Shown piece by piece: positions 1-7,253 of a stretch of 64,000 nucleotides of DNA; the first letter of the stretch is position 1; each line of letters starts with the position of its first letter. The translations under genes were made by a program, and so were the position numbers. Location: the NCBI RefSeq assembly GCF_050219315.1, contig NZ_CP116939.1, forward strand, positions 1,550,001 through 1,614,000. Direction: 5' to 3'. Source of the stretch: Megasphaera_A sueciensis. GTDB lineage: Bacteria; Bacillota; Negativicutes; Veillonellales; Megasphaeraceae. The notes under the pieces were generated by a model, which saw only the letters and a list, made by a program, of their open reading frames with translations, had not been told where the DNA came from and did no database searches.

Positions 1-254
1 ATTCTATGTTGTCGGCTTGCAAACAAATGCAGATTTCTTATAGTTCCGGCTGGAAACTTATTAATAATTCGGAAAAAGAATTAGGTTTTCCCCTGGTAAA
101 TCGCTGGCAGGGAGGCACCAAAGGCGGACGAACGACACTTACGGCGGAAGGATTCGATTTATTAACACGATATAAAAATTTTTCTATAGAACTGCAAAAA
201 AAAGCCGCCGAATTATTTATCACTTATTTTGATTCTATATTTAAACAAAAATAA
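1..254 (+). CDS. ModE-like winged-helix regulator, 5' end outside window
   Basis: The frame is open to the left edge, so this is the C-terminal part of a longer gene. The visible 82 residues read like the N-terminal winged helix of ModE and related LysR-type HTH proteins: a recognition-helix stretch (ISYSSGWKLINNSEKELGFP), a wing (GGTKGGRTTLT) and a short helical tail. No molybdate-binding domain follows before the stop, so it is a stand-alone HTH protein that typically controls metal or oxyanion uptake. The effector is unknown. It converges on the hydrolase gene to its right. Confidence 0.7.
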   Translation, partial: SMLSACKQMQISYSSGWKLINNSEKELGFPLVNRWQGGTKGGRTTLTAEGFDLLTRYKNFSIELQKKAAELFITYFDSIFKQK

Positions 255-299
255 ACACTGCAGAAAAGTTAAACTAGCCATACGTCCTTTTCACAGTGT

Positions 300-1244
300 T
301 TATTTTTGTTCTAAAAAACCAGTTAAAACCCGGCGATACTCATTATAATTTTTTTCAATAGCAACGGCATGAGGTGCTTTTTTAAATATATATATTTTTT
401 TACTGTTACTTCCACACATTTGATATAAGTCTTCTGCCGTAGCAACGGGAATTAACTCATCCGCACCGCCATGAAGAATAAGGACGGGCACAGTGATATG
501 CTTAACTGCCTGCAACGGTTCTATATCGGAAAGAAATTTATGCGTATGGTAAAACATGGCTGCTTGAAAAAAAGGCGTTACTATATTTACACCCCAAATA
601 GCTTTAGAATTCTGAAGCCAATCAAACGCTTTATCTTTTCCTAATCGAAGTATATTCCCGTAAGAGCTATCCGCCACACAAAAGGCCAACTGTGAACCAT
701 GCTCGCTGCCAGCGTATAGCAATGCCATCGCACCTCCGAGAGAAATTCCATGAAGTCCTATTATTGATAGCTGATCTTCCTTCCGAAGCCAATGCACCCA
801 TGCCTCTATATCGCCAACTTCACTAATTCCCCACTCTGTATGCGCCCCTCCGCTCTCCCCATGTCCTCGCTGATCAACCAGAAGAACATTATATCCTAAA
901 TTATGATATATTGCAGCATACGGCAAACACATAGATCGGTTCTGGTATAATCCATGTAATAAAATAACGGTACGATGTAAATTTTTTTCGGTTTCAATAT
1001 AGGTACCTCGCAAAAGAGTCCCATCAGGAGCTGAAATATAGATTTTTCTCCAACCAAATCGCTGTTCTGCCCGTTGTATCGGTCGGATATCCTGTGTATG
1101 ATTCTCCACTCCCAGTATCTGATCCCAGTGTGTATTAAGAAAATGTTCATATGCTATATTTCCTACATATAGTCCGCTTCCAATAAATAGTACGGTTATA
1201 ACAGAAAAAAAAACGCAAACCCCTTTGACAAACCGCTGCAGCAT
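300..1244 (-). CDS. membrane-anchored alpha/beta hydrolase
   Basis: An N-terminal hydrophobic segment (about residues 5-30) is followed by an alpha/beta-hydrolase fold: oxyanion region LLHGLYQNRS, nucleophile elbow HGISLGG (Ser), acid in HGGADELIP (Asp) and histidine in KAPHAVA. The protein is therefore probably a serine esterase or peptidase facing the outside of the membrane; the substrate is unknown. The open frame starts upstream, but GGGAGGA sits 5 bases before the ATG at 1244, so I take that start (314 aa). It is the last gene of the lspA-rluD-pyrR block, about 60 bases after pyrR. Confidence 0.82.
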   Translation of the reverse strand: MLQRFVKGVCVFFSVITVLFIGSGLYVGNIAYEHFLNTHWDQILGVENHTQDIRPIQRAEQRFGWRKIYISAPDGTLLRGTYIETEKNLHRTVILLHGLYQNRSMCLPYAAIYHNLGYNVLLVDQRGHGESGGAHTEWGISEVGDIEAWVHWLRKEDQLSIIGLHGISLGGAMALLYAGSEHGSQLAFCVADSSYGNILRLGKDKAFDWLQNSKAIWGVNIVTPFFQAAMFYHTHKFLSDIEPLQAVKHITVPVLILHGGADELIPVATAEDLYQMCGSNSKKIYIFKKAPHAVAIEKNYNEYRRVLTGFLEQK

Positions 1245-1306
1245 GCCATTCCTCCCTAGTAGATTCACAATATTATAAAAAAAACAGCAAAAAAGTACGC
1301 TGGGAA

Positions 1307-1855
1307 TTACCCGCGTACTTCTTCCCGCAAAACGACTTGGTTTTGTCCATCCACTTCACCTAATTGCACCGATATATCTTCCTTCCGTGAGGTAGGAACA
1401 TTTTTTCCTACATAATCCGCACGAATGGGCAATTCACGATGTCCCCTGTCAACTAAAACGGCTAATTCAATATACTGCGGGCGGCCTAATTCCATAATTG
1501 CATTCAAAGCCGACCGTACTGTACGGCCCGTAAACAGAACATCATCTACAAGCACAACTATTTTCCCATCTGCATCGAACCGATTGGGACTGCTGCCTAT
1601 TGTACTAATGCTGCTTTTTTTATGATCGTCCCGATATGCCGAAATATCTAACTCATAAACAGGAACCGGCCTTCCTTCAATAGCCGCCAGTTCTGCTGCT
1701 AATCTTTTGGCCAATGGAATCCCTCTTGTATGAATTCCTACAAGAACGGTATTATCCAACCCTTTATTATGTTCGATAATCTCATGGGCGATTCTCCTAA
1801 TGGCTCGTCCTATAGCTTTTTCGTCCATTAGCAGAGTCTTATTGTTCCACATCAT
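1307..1855 (-). CDS. pyrR: bifunctional pyrimidine operon regulator / uracil phosphoribosyltransferase
   Basis: The 182-residue protein has the family length and the PRPP-binding loop VLVDDVLFTGRT (about residues 101-112) of type I phosphoribosyltransferases. PyrR binds pyr mRNA to cause attenuation when UMP is high and has weak uracil phosphoribosyltransferase activity. The open frame can start at a GTG at 1870, but GAGG lies 5 bases before the ATG at 1855. It follows rluD by 18 bases and is presumably co-transcribed with it. No pyr biosynthesis genes or PyrR-type attenuator are visible in this window, so its targets are elsewhere. Confidence 0.93.
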   Translation of the reverse strand: MMWNNKTLLMDEKAIGRAIRRIAHEIIEHNKGLDNTVLVGIHTRGIPLAKRLAAELAAIEGRPVPVYELDISAYRDDHKKSSISTIGSSPNRFDADGKIVVLVDDVLFTGRTVRSALNAIMELGRPQYIELAVLVDRGHRELPIRADYVGKNVPTSRKEDISVQLGEVDGQNQVVLREEVRG

Positions 1856-1873
1856 ACATACCTCATTCACTAT

Positions 1874-2791
1874 TTATTCTTTCGCTGCTTGCTGCAGACA
1901 CGCCTTGAAATCTGTTGGAGCAGGTGCCTCAAAATGCATCATATCTCCTGTCACAGGATGAACTAAATCTAAACAATGAGAATGGAGTGCTTGTCCACAA
2001 ATAGGAAATTTATCCTTTTTATATCCATATAGAGGATCATTCACCACCGGATGTCCAATATATGCCATATGAACGCGGATTTGGTGGGTTCTCCCTGTCT
2101 CCAATTTACATTCAATCCATGTATATCTTCCATACCGTTTTAAAACAGAAAAATGTGTTACTGCCTTCCTGCCACATTTAAAAGTAACCGCCATTTTAAC
2201 ACGTTCTTTAGGATGTCTTCCAATAGGAGCTTCCACGGTCCCCCGTTCCTCGGAAATATTACCATGAACCAAAGCCCAATAGGTCCGGCATGCTCTATGA
2301 GACTTAATCTGTGCCGCCAAGCCACGATGCGCTTCATCCGTTTTAGCCGCCACCATAACCCCAGATGTATCTTTATCCAAACGGTGAACAATACCCGGAC
2401 GAATAATACCATTGATTCCCGATAACTCTCCCCGGCAATGATATAGCAGCGCATTAACCAAAGTACCGTTTGGGTTTCCTGCCGCCGGATGAACAACCAT
2501 GCCGCGAGCCTTGTTTACAACAATGATATCCTTATCCTCATATACAACATCCAACGGAATCGGTTCTGCTTCCACAGTTAGCACATCTTGGACTTCCCAT
2601 TGCACTGCTATACTATCATGACTTCCAATTTTATGATTAGGTTTGATAGATTTATCATTTATCATAACTTTACCCATTTTTATAAGTTGCTGTGCAAAAC
2701 TGCGGGATATTCCCATTTTAGCAGCCAAATATATATCAATCCGAATCCCGGATTCTTCCGGTCCCGATTTAAAAACATACGTATCCATCAT
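1874..2791 (-). CDS. rluD: RluA-family 23S rRNA pseudouridine synthase
   Basis: The N-terminal S4 RNA-binding domain (about residues 14-75) is followed by a pseudouridine synthase domain with the catalytic motif HRLDKDTSGVMV, where Asp is the nucleophile, and the RTHQIRVHMAYIGHPVVND segment typical of RluD. It isomerises uridines in the helix 69 region of large-subunit rRNA. Length (305 aa) fits. AGGAG lies 7 bases upstream of the first of two adjacent ATGs. The lspA-rluD-pyrR order is common in Firmicutes. Confidence 0.92.
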   Translation of the reverse strand: MMDTYVFKSGPEESGIRIDIYLAAKMGISRSFAQQLIKMGKVMINDKSIKPNHKIGSHDSIAVQWEVQDVLTVEAEPIPLDVVYEDKDIIVVNKARGMVVHPAAGNPNGTLVNALLYHCRGELSGINGIIRPGIVHRLDKDTSGVMVAAKTDEAHRGLAAQIKSHRACRTYWALVHGNISEERGTVEAPIGRHPKERVKMAVTFKCGRKAVTHFSVLKRYGRYTWIECKLETGRTHQIRVHMAYIGHPVVNDPLYGYKKDKFPICGQALHSHCLDLVHPVTGDMMHFEAPAPTDFKACLQQAAKE

Positions 2792-2807
2792 TCATACACT
2801 CCTAATC

Positions 2808-3311
2808 CTAGCCATGATTCCAACTGTACCATAGCAGCAAACCAACGCCAATAACAATTCCCATATCTGCAATATTAAATACAGGCCAGATTCGAAAATC
2901 AAAAAAGTCGGTAACCGCACCTTGAAAAAATCTATCTAAAGCATTTCCTAATGCCCCTCCTAACAATAAACCAACACCCCAGTGAACCAGCAGATCCTGT
3001 GGGATCTTTTTTCTAAACAAAAAATATATATAAAACAGTGCCACAGCTATGGCTAAGAAAAACCAACGTTGATTTTCCAAAATACCAAAAGCGGCTCCTT
3101 TATTTAATATATAGGTAATATGAAAAAATCCCGGTATGACCGGAATCGACTCATACATAACCATAAATTGACGAATTACAAATTTGCTCATTTGATCTAA
3201 AGCTACAATAAATAAAGCTATTAAAAAAACAGGCACAGAATATCCTCCTAAAAAATCTTTAGCACTCACATGTTTATATATTAATCTATCATAACGCATA
3301 TATCCTAGCAC
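2808..3311 (-). CDS. lspA: lipoprotein signal peptidase (signal peptidase II)
   Basis: Four membrane helices and all LspA signature blocks are present: ALDQMSKF, NKGAAFGI, GNALDR with the first catalytic Asp, VTDFFDF, and FNIADMGI with the second catalytic Asp. The enzyme cleaves the signal peptide of diacylglyceryl-modified prolipoproteins in the membrane; lipoprotein candidates in this window are at 18299, 41684 and 54797. The start is a GTG at 3311 preceded by AAGGA; an ATG four codons in (3299) is also possible. Stop to rluD start is about 16 bases. Confidence 0.93.
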   Translation of the reverse strand: MLGYMRYDRLIYKHVSAKDFLGGYSVPVFLIALFIVALDQMSKFVIRQFMVMYESIPVIPGFFHITYILNKGAAFGILENQRWFFLAIAVALFYIYFLFRKKIPQDLLVHWGVGLLLGGALGNALDRFFQGAVTDFFDFRIWPVFNIADMGIVIGVGLLLWYSWNHG

Positions 3312-3360
3312 AGTTATCCTTAAAATTCAATATGTCCAAATCAACATTCTTCGCAAAGAA

Positions 3361-3388
3361 AAAGAGAGACATAGACATGTCTCTCTTT
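3361..3388 (-). terminator. intrinsic terminator after the ferredoxin gene
   Basis: A perfect 12-bp hairpin (AAAGAGAGACAT arms, 4-nt loop) is followed on the minus strand by TTTTTCTTT. It lies 24 bases past the ferredoxin stop and separates it from lspA. Confidence 0.85.
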
Positions 3389-3411
3389 TGCACAGTTACG
3401 TATTTATGCTA

Positions 3412-3576
3412 TTATTTTGCAGAAATAGCACCGGTAGGACATACTGATTCACAAGCACCACAATCGATGCAAGCATCGGTTACTTCGTATTTTGCTTCGC
3501 CTTCAACGATAGCACCTGCTGGGCAAGTGGATTCGCAAGAACCGCATTTTACGCATTCATCACTAATTACATGCAT
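3412..3576 (-). CDS. 2[4Fe-4S] ferredoxin
   Basis: A 54-residue protein too short for many gene callers, with two CxxCxxCxxxCP clusters: C8-C11-C14-C18 and C36-C39-C42-C46, both followed by Pro-x-Gly-Ala. This is the classic clostridial-type low-potential electron carrier serving pyruvate:ferredoxin oxidoreductase, hydrogenase and similar enzymes in the cytoplasm. The ATG at 3576 has GGAGGTG about 8 bases upstream. It is monocistronic, with its own terminator at 3361-3388. The longer plus-strand frame across it is a shadow. Confidence 0.96.
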   Translation of the reverse strand: MHVISDECVKCGSCESTCPAGAIVEGEAKYEVTDACIDCGACESVCPTGAISAK

Positions 3577-3693
3577 TCTATTTCACCTCCAAAAAATATT
3601 TCGTAGGAAAAGTTACCTTCCCCTTGATGATTTTCATTATGGCACGAAATAATAAAAAAGTCAATGAACTCTGATACATACTGTTTTGGCCTT

Positions 3694-3720
3694 AAAAGAC
3701 AGTCATTAACATTGTCTTTT
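3694..3720 (-). terminator. probable terminator of the marR-acetyltransferase operon
   Basis: An 8-bp hairpin (AAAAGACA / TGTCTTTT) overlaps the last codons of the acetyltransferase gene and ends in a short T run on the minus strand. It is weaker than the others in the window. Confidence 0.5.
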
Positions 3721-4224
3721 ATCCAGCACTAGTTGCTTCTGGTATGCAATTTTTACGCTATTATCGAACCAAATAGTACCACAGTATACATATCCTGATT
3801 TTTCTATTAAATGTTTCATAATATTATTATCATTATCCGTATCCACGCGAATTGATAAAATACCTCTGGCATACACAAATGTCTCAATTTGTTCAAAAAA
3901 TTGTTTGGCCAGGCCTTGCCCTTTATAACTATCATCCACTACCATACGATGAATAACAGCATACTCATTTTGATCCAGCCATGTTCCCTTTAAATTATCA
4001 TAGGCCGGTTCCCCGTCAAAATCAATACAAGCATAGGCTGCAATCTTTCCAGCATCATATAGTATATATCCTGTCTGTTTTTCAATGTCCTTTATAATAT
4101 CCTCTTTATTAGGATATCCATTTTGCCATTGATTTACACCACATTTTTTTAAAAAATTACGCCCTTGGATAATAATTTCATGTATTTTATTTACATCGTT
4201 TGCTTGTGCCAACCGCAATTCCAT
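3706..4224 (-). CDS. GNAT-family N-acetyltransferase
   Basis: The 172-residue protein shows GNAT motif A, MVVDDSYKGQGLAKQFFEQI (acetyl-CoA pyrophosphate loop QGLA), plus the preceding beta strand and a C-terminal strand ending GYVYCGTIW. It should transfer an acetyl group from acetyl-CoA to an amine; the acceptor is not predictable. It is the second gene of an operon with the MarR regulator (20 bases between them), so it may detoxify whatever the regulator senses. Its ribosome site is unusually G-rich (AAAGGGGATGG before the ATG). Confidence 0.85.
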   Translation of the reverse strand: MELRLAQANDVNKIHEIIIQGRNFLKKCGVNQWQNGYPNKEDIIKDIEKQTGYILYDAGKIAAYACIDFDGEPAYDNLKGTWLDQNEYAVIHRMVVDDSYKGQGLAKQFFEQIETFVYARGILSIRVDTDNDNNIMKHLIEKSGYVYCGTIWFDNSVKIAYQKQLVLDKRQC

Positions 4225-4243
4225 GATGCCATCCCCTTTCTGA

Positions 4244-4696
4244 TCATATTTTATAACTTTTATATTTTTTCCATTCTTGTCCTATATTATTTGCCATTCG
4301 CTCCAGTAATGTACAAACAGTTTGACGCTCCACATCATTAAATCCAGAAAAGCAAATAGCAATATCCCGATTTTCTTCAGCGATAATACATATATATATT
4401 TGTCTTGCCTTTTCTGAAGGATACAAATTCCATTCACGCCTATCAAAAGCATTGCGTTCTTTTGTTATATACCCTTCTGCCATCAACTTCTGTACTGCTT
4501 TAGTAGTCGTCGCCTTGTCCACTTTCAGCATATTAGAAAGTGAAATCTGGTTAATACCCGGATTTTCACATATCCTGGTGAGAAAAATAAATTGGCTTCG
4601 CTGTAAATTATATTTTTTAAAATAAATATCATTAATGGAGTGAATACTGCGAGACAATGCTCCAATATTACGAAGTATAGTATTATCTAACCTCAT
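4244..4696 (-). CDS. MarR-family transcriptional regulator
   Basis: The 150-residue protein has the MarR layout: N-terminal dimer helix, HTH (GINQISLSNMLKVDKATTTKAVQKL), wing with the conserved DRREWNLYPSEKA segment, and a C-terminal dimer helix. It normally represses and is released by small ligands. A perfect 13-bp inverted repeat overlaps its own promoter (4711-4744), so autorepression is very likely. AAAGGAG lies upstream of the ATG. It is co-transcribed with the acetyltransferase. Confidence 0.92.
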   Translation of the reverse strand: MRLDNTILRNIGALSRSIHSINDIYFKKYNLQRSQFIFLTRICENPGINQISLSNMLKVDKATTTKAVQKLMAEGYITKERNAFDRREWNLYPSEKARQIYICIIAEENRDIAICFSGFNDVERQTVCTLLERMANNIGQEWKKYKSYKI

Positions 4697-4710
4697 ATGT
4701 TTTCTCCTTT

Positions 4711-4744
4711 CTATTAATTAGTTTATATTTCAACTAATTAATAG
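4711..4744 (-). promoter_or_regulatory. palindromic operator for the MarR-family regulator
   Basis: Arms CTATTAATTAGTT (4711-4723) and AACTAATTAATAG (4732-4744) form a perfect 13-bp inverted repeat with an 8-base spacer. It runs from the -10 hexamer into the transcribed leader of marR, the position expected for a repressor site. MarR proteins commonly bind AT-rich palindromes of this kind. Confidence 0.8.
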
Positions 4745-4772
4745 TATAGAACACAAGAAACCATGCTGTCAA
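4743..4772 (-). promoter_or_regulatory. sigma-70 type promoter of marR operon
   Basis: On the minus strand, TTGACA (4772-4767) and TATACT (4748-4743) are separated by 18 bases. The -10 overlaps the first bases of the palindromic operator. Confidence 0.75.
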
Positions 4773-4795
4773 TACCATCTTTTTTTAATTTTCCT

Positions 4796-4951
4796 ATAGA
4801 AAAAAGGACCAGCGAGGGGAGCTGATCCTTTCCATGTAAGATACTATCGGGGGAAGACAGTATCTCAATGTTTCAAGATATAAGATAGGGGTGTTCGAGG
4901 GGTATTGAACAACTTATATCTTGAAACATGTCGTAGATTATTCTTTCTACG
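4796..4951 (-). ncRNA. candidate small regulatory RNA with four hairpins and C-rich loops
   Basis: Reading the minus strand, a transcript of about 155 nt would fold into four successive hairpins. H1 is CGTAGA/TCTACG (4932-4951). H2 is a perfect 17-bp stem (4868-4884 with 4913-4929) whose loop holds two CCCC tracts. H3 is a 10-bp stem (4839-4865) with loop UUCCCCC. H4 is an 11-bp stem (4803-4831) with loop UCCCCUC, followed by a T run as an intrinsic terminator. H3 and H4 each have one G-U wobble on the minus strand that would be an A-C mismatch on the plus strand, which fixes the direction. No reading frame fits. C-rich loops of this type in Gram-positive sRNAs pair with Shine-Dalgarno sequences. 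It does not have the single-rod shape of 6S RNA; I do not recognise an existing family. Confidence 0.78.
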
Positions 4952-4956
4952 TGTCT

Positions 4957-4984
4957 ATTGTAACAGAAATACTCAAAAAGTAAA
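4957..4984 (-). promoter_or_regulatory. promoter of the candidate small RNA
   Basis: On the minus strand, TTTACT (4984-4979) and TACAAT (4962-4957) are 16 bases apart. They would start transcription around 4950-4952, exactly where the first hairpin begins. Confidence 0.6.
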
Positions 4985-5084
4985 TTGTTTAAAAATTAAA
5001 ATTTGATTAAAATTTATTTTCATTTTTAACCAATCTATAATTACTAATAAGCAAATTGGAGTATCAAAAAACGCATACTTCATG

Positions 5085-5090
5085 TATAAT
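5085..5090 (+). promoter_or_regulatory. -10 element of the two-component/exporter operon
   Basis: TATAAT lies 50 bases upstream of the response regulator ATG. No good -35 hexamer is visible at 16-18 bases, so the promoter may depend on an activator, possibly the regulator itself. Confidence 0.45.
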
Positions 5091-5140
5091 AGTGTATATA
5101 ATTGATTAATTCTATATCTATATTGCAGGAGGCTTTATTA

Positions 5141-5824
5141 ATGAATATTAAGAATCGCGTATTAATTGTAGAAGACGAAAAACGAATTGGTCGTTTTTTG
5201 CAGCTCGAATTAGAGCATGAAGGTTACGACTGTATTATCGAACATAACGGAATCAGTGCTTTAGATCGCATAGGTCAAGACCACTTTGATTTAATTCTTT
5301 TAGACATCATGCTGCCCGACATAGACGGTCTCAGTATTTGTCAACGAATTCGTGAAATGTCCGCCGTCCCCATTCTAATTCTATCTGCAAAAGACGATAT
5401 CGAAACCAAAGTAGCCGGATTGGATTTAGGTGCCAACGATTATTTAACCAAACCTTTTAATAGCAGAGAATTATTTGCCCGCATCCGGGTTCTATTGCGA
5501 AAACGAAGTTCCGAACGACTAAGTGAAAATTTTCTCCAACTACAAAATATGATTTTATATTTAGACCGGCATGAAGTCCAAGTAGACGATAATGTTTTTA
5601 CACTGACTAAAAAAGAATTTGAACTATTGGCCTATTTAGTCCGCAACAAAAACATCGTACTGACGCGTGACCGCATCTTAGAAGAAGTCTGGGGATATGA
5701 CTATATCGGTGACACAAATGTTGTCGATGTCTATGTTCGATATATCCGCAGTAAAATTGATGAAACAGTAGGTAGAAAATATATATTTACGATCCGAGGC
5801 GTCGGATATGTGGCCAAAGATTAA
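5141..5824 (+). CDS. OmpR/PhoB-family response regulator
   Basis: A receiver domain (acidic pair in IVEDEKR, phospho-acceptor Asp55 in LILLDIMLPD, Lys in YLTKPF) is followed by an OmpR-type winged helix with LTKKEFELLAYLVRN, EEVWGYD and VDVYVRYIRSKID. The frame opens upstream at 5102, but GCAGGAGG sits before the ATG at 5141 (227 aa, the family length). Its stop lies inside the histidine kinase gene, showing translational coupling. It probably controls this operon, including the drug exporter downstream. Confidence 0.95.
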   Translation: MNIKNRVLIVEDEKRIGRFLQLELEHEGYDCIIEHNGISALDRIGQDHFDLILLDIMLPDIDGLSICQRIREMSAVPILILSAKDDIETKVAGLDLGANDYLTKPFNSRELFARIRVLLRKRSSERLSENFLQLQNMILYLDRHEVQVDDNVFTLTKKEFELLAYLVRNKNIVLTRDRILEEVWGYDYIGDTNVVDVYVRYIRSKIDETVGRKYIFTIRGVGYVAKD

Positions 5825-7253
5825 CGAAAAACTACATCGTATATTTTCCCTATCCCCATTACCGATTTTTGCCCGTATGGTATTACTATATTCAGTCATT
5901 GTTTTTTTTATTTTATTGATTGTCTCAATTATCACAGTAGCCAGTGTTCATTATATTATAACAGATTCTATCGGCAAAGATTTGTTATCTAGTTCAAAAA
6001 CAACACTGGCTTACTTGGATACTCACAAAAAAATGGATACCTCCATTTTCATCTATTCCAAATTGCCGCCGTTTACTAATTTGCAAGTATATGACGCGTC
6101 AGGAAAACTGATTCTCGACAACAGTCCCACGTATGCAGTCAAACAATTAAGTGACCGCTATCTTGACGAATACATTAAACATAACGATGCCAAATCGCTG
6201 CCTGATACGATACAGGGAAATGAATCCACCCGGTTTTCATATTACCGCCAATGGGATGATCCTCTCGGACAGCGATATTATCTGTGCTTTTCCCGGCGAG
6301 CCGCAAGAGAAAACGCATTTCTCACACTTTTATCAAAACAACTGTTAGCTTCTATCCTTATCAGTTTAGTTTTAACAATTCTTTCCGGCATTTATGTCAT
6401 GAAAAAATCCTTAGCCCCGCTAAATACAATCAGGGACACAGTAAAAAATATTGAAGTAAATAAATTAGGTAAACGTATCACGTTATCTAACGAAAAAAAT
6501 GAAATTTATGATTTAGCCCTGACCATTAATAAAACATTGGACCGTATTGAATATGGATATAAGCAGCAGCAACAATTCATCAGCAATGCTTCTCACGAAC
6601 TGCGTACACCTATTACAGTTATTTCCGGATATGTAGATTTACTGGACCGCTGGGGGAAAAACGACCCTGACACACTAGCAGAAGGTATCGAAGCAATTAA
6701 ATCCGAAACAGATTACATGCGCCAACTCATCGAACGCTTGTTATTTTTCGCCCGTTCTAACAGCGGCACGTTATCTGAACACTTTGCAATAACAAACTCG
6801 GCCAATCTATTACAAGACGTATATAACGCAGCCTCTCTTATATCCGCTCACCCTGCAATTATTCTTGAAAAAAACGAATCCGCATTAATTTATGCCGAAC
6901 CAGGCAGCGTAAAACAAATGCTGCGCATATTTATCGATAATGCGATTAAATATACTCCCGCTGAGGGATTTATATATTTATCCTGTGAAATCAAAGAAAA
7001 CAAAGTATATTTTAAAGTGCGAGACACGGGAATCGGTATTCCAAAAAAGGATTTGCATCGTGTATTTGAGCGGTTTTATCGCGTGGATTCATCCAGAACA
7101 AAAGAAACTGGCGGTTCCGGATTGGGACTTTCCATTGCTAAATACATTGCTAAGAGCAATCGTGCAAAATTGCAATTGGAAAGTACTCTCCATATTGGTA
7201 CCACCGTAATAGCGGTTTTCCCAATTTACACAAAAAATGAGGCTATAGTATGA
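5808..7253 (+). CDS. membrane sensor histidine kinase
   Basis: The 481-residue protein has TM1 (about 24-50), an extracytoplasmic sensor domain, TM2 (about 177-198), HAMP, a HisKA domain with phospho-acceptor His263 in SHELRTPI, and an ATPase domain with N box DNAIKYTP, G1 DTGIGIP, F box FERFYRVD and G2 GSGLGLSIAK. It overlaps the response regulator by 17 bases. The partner is clearly the gene before it. The extracellular domain gives no recognisable ligand family; the exporter behind it suggests an envelope or drug signal. Confidence 0.95.
   Translation: MWPKINEKLHRIFSLSPLPIFARMVLLYSVIVFFILLIVSIITVASVHYIITDSIGKDLLSSSKTTLAYLDTHKKMDTSIFIYSKLPPFTNLQVYDASGKLILDNSPTYAVKQLSDRYLDEYIKHNDAKSLPDTIQGNESTRFSYYRQWDDPLGQRYYLCFSRRAARENAFLTLLSKQLLASILISLVLTILSGIYVMKKSLAPLNTIRDTVKNIEVNKLGKRITLSNEKNEIYDLALTINKTLDRIEYGYKQQQQFISNASHELRTPITVISGYVDLLDRWGKNDPDTLAEGIEAIKSETDYMRQLIERLLFFARSNSGTLSEHFAITNSANLLQDVYNAASLISAHPAIILEKNESALIYAEPGSVKQMLRIFIDNAIKYTPAEGFIYLSCEIKENKVYFKVRDTGIGIPKKDLHRVFERFYRVDSSRTKETGGSGLGLSIAKYIAKSNRAKLQLESTLHIGTTVIAVFPIYTKNEAIV

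Noticed and set aside
3332..3652. 106-residue plus-strand frame
   Set aside because: It is the antisense shadow of the 54-residue ferredoxin gene, whose Cys pattern and ribosome site are unmistakable.
4796..4951. 6S RNA or a riboswitch
   Set aside because: 6S RNA is a single long rod with a central bubble, whereas this is four separate hairpins. It faces away from the regulator gene downstream on the other strand and ends in its own terminator, so it is not a leader riboswitch.
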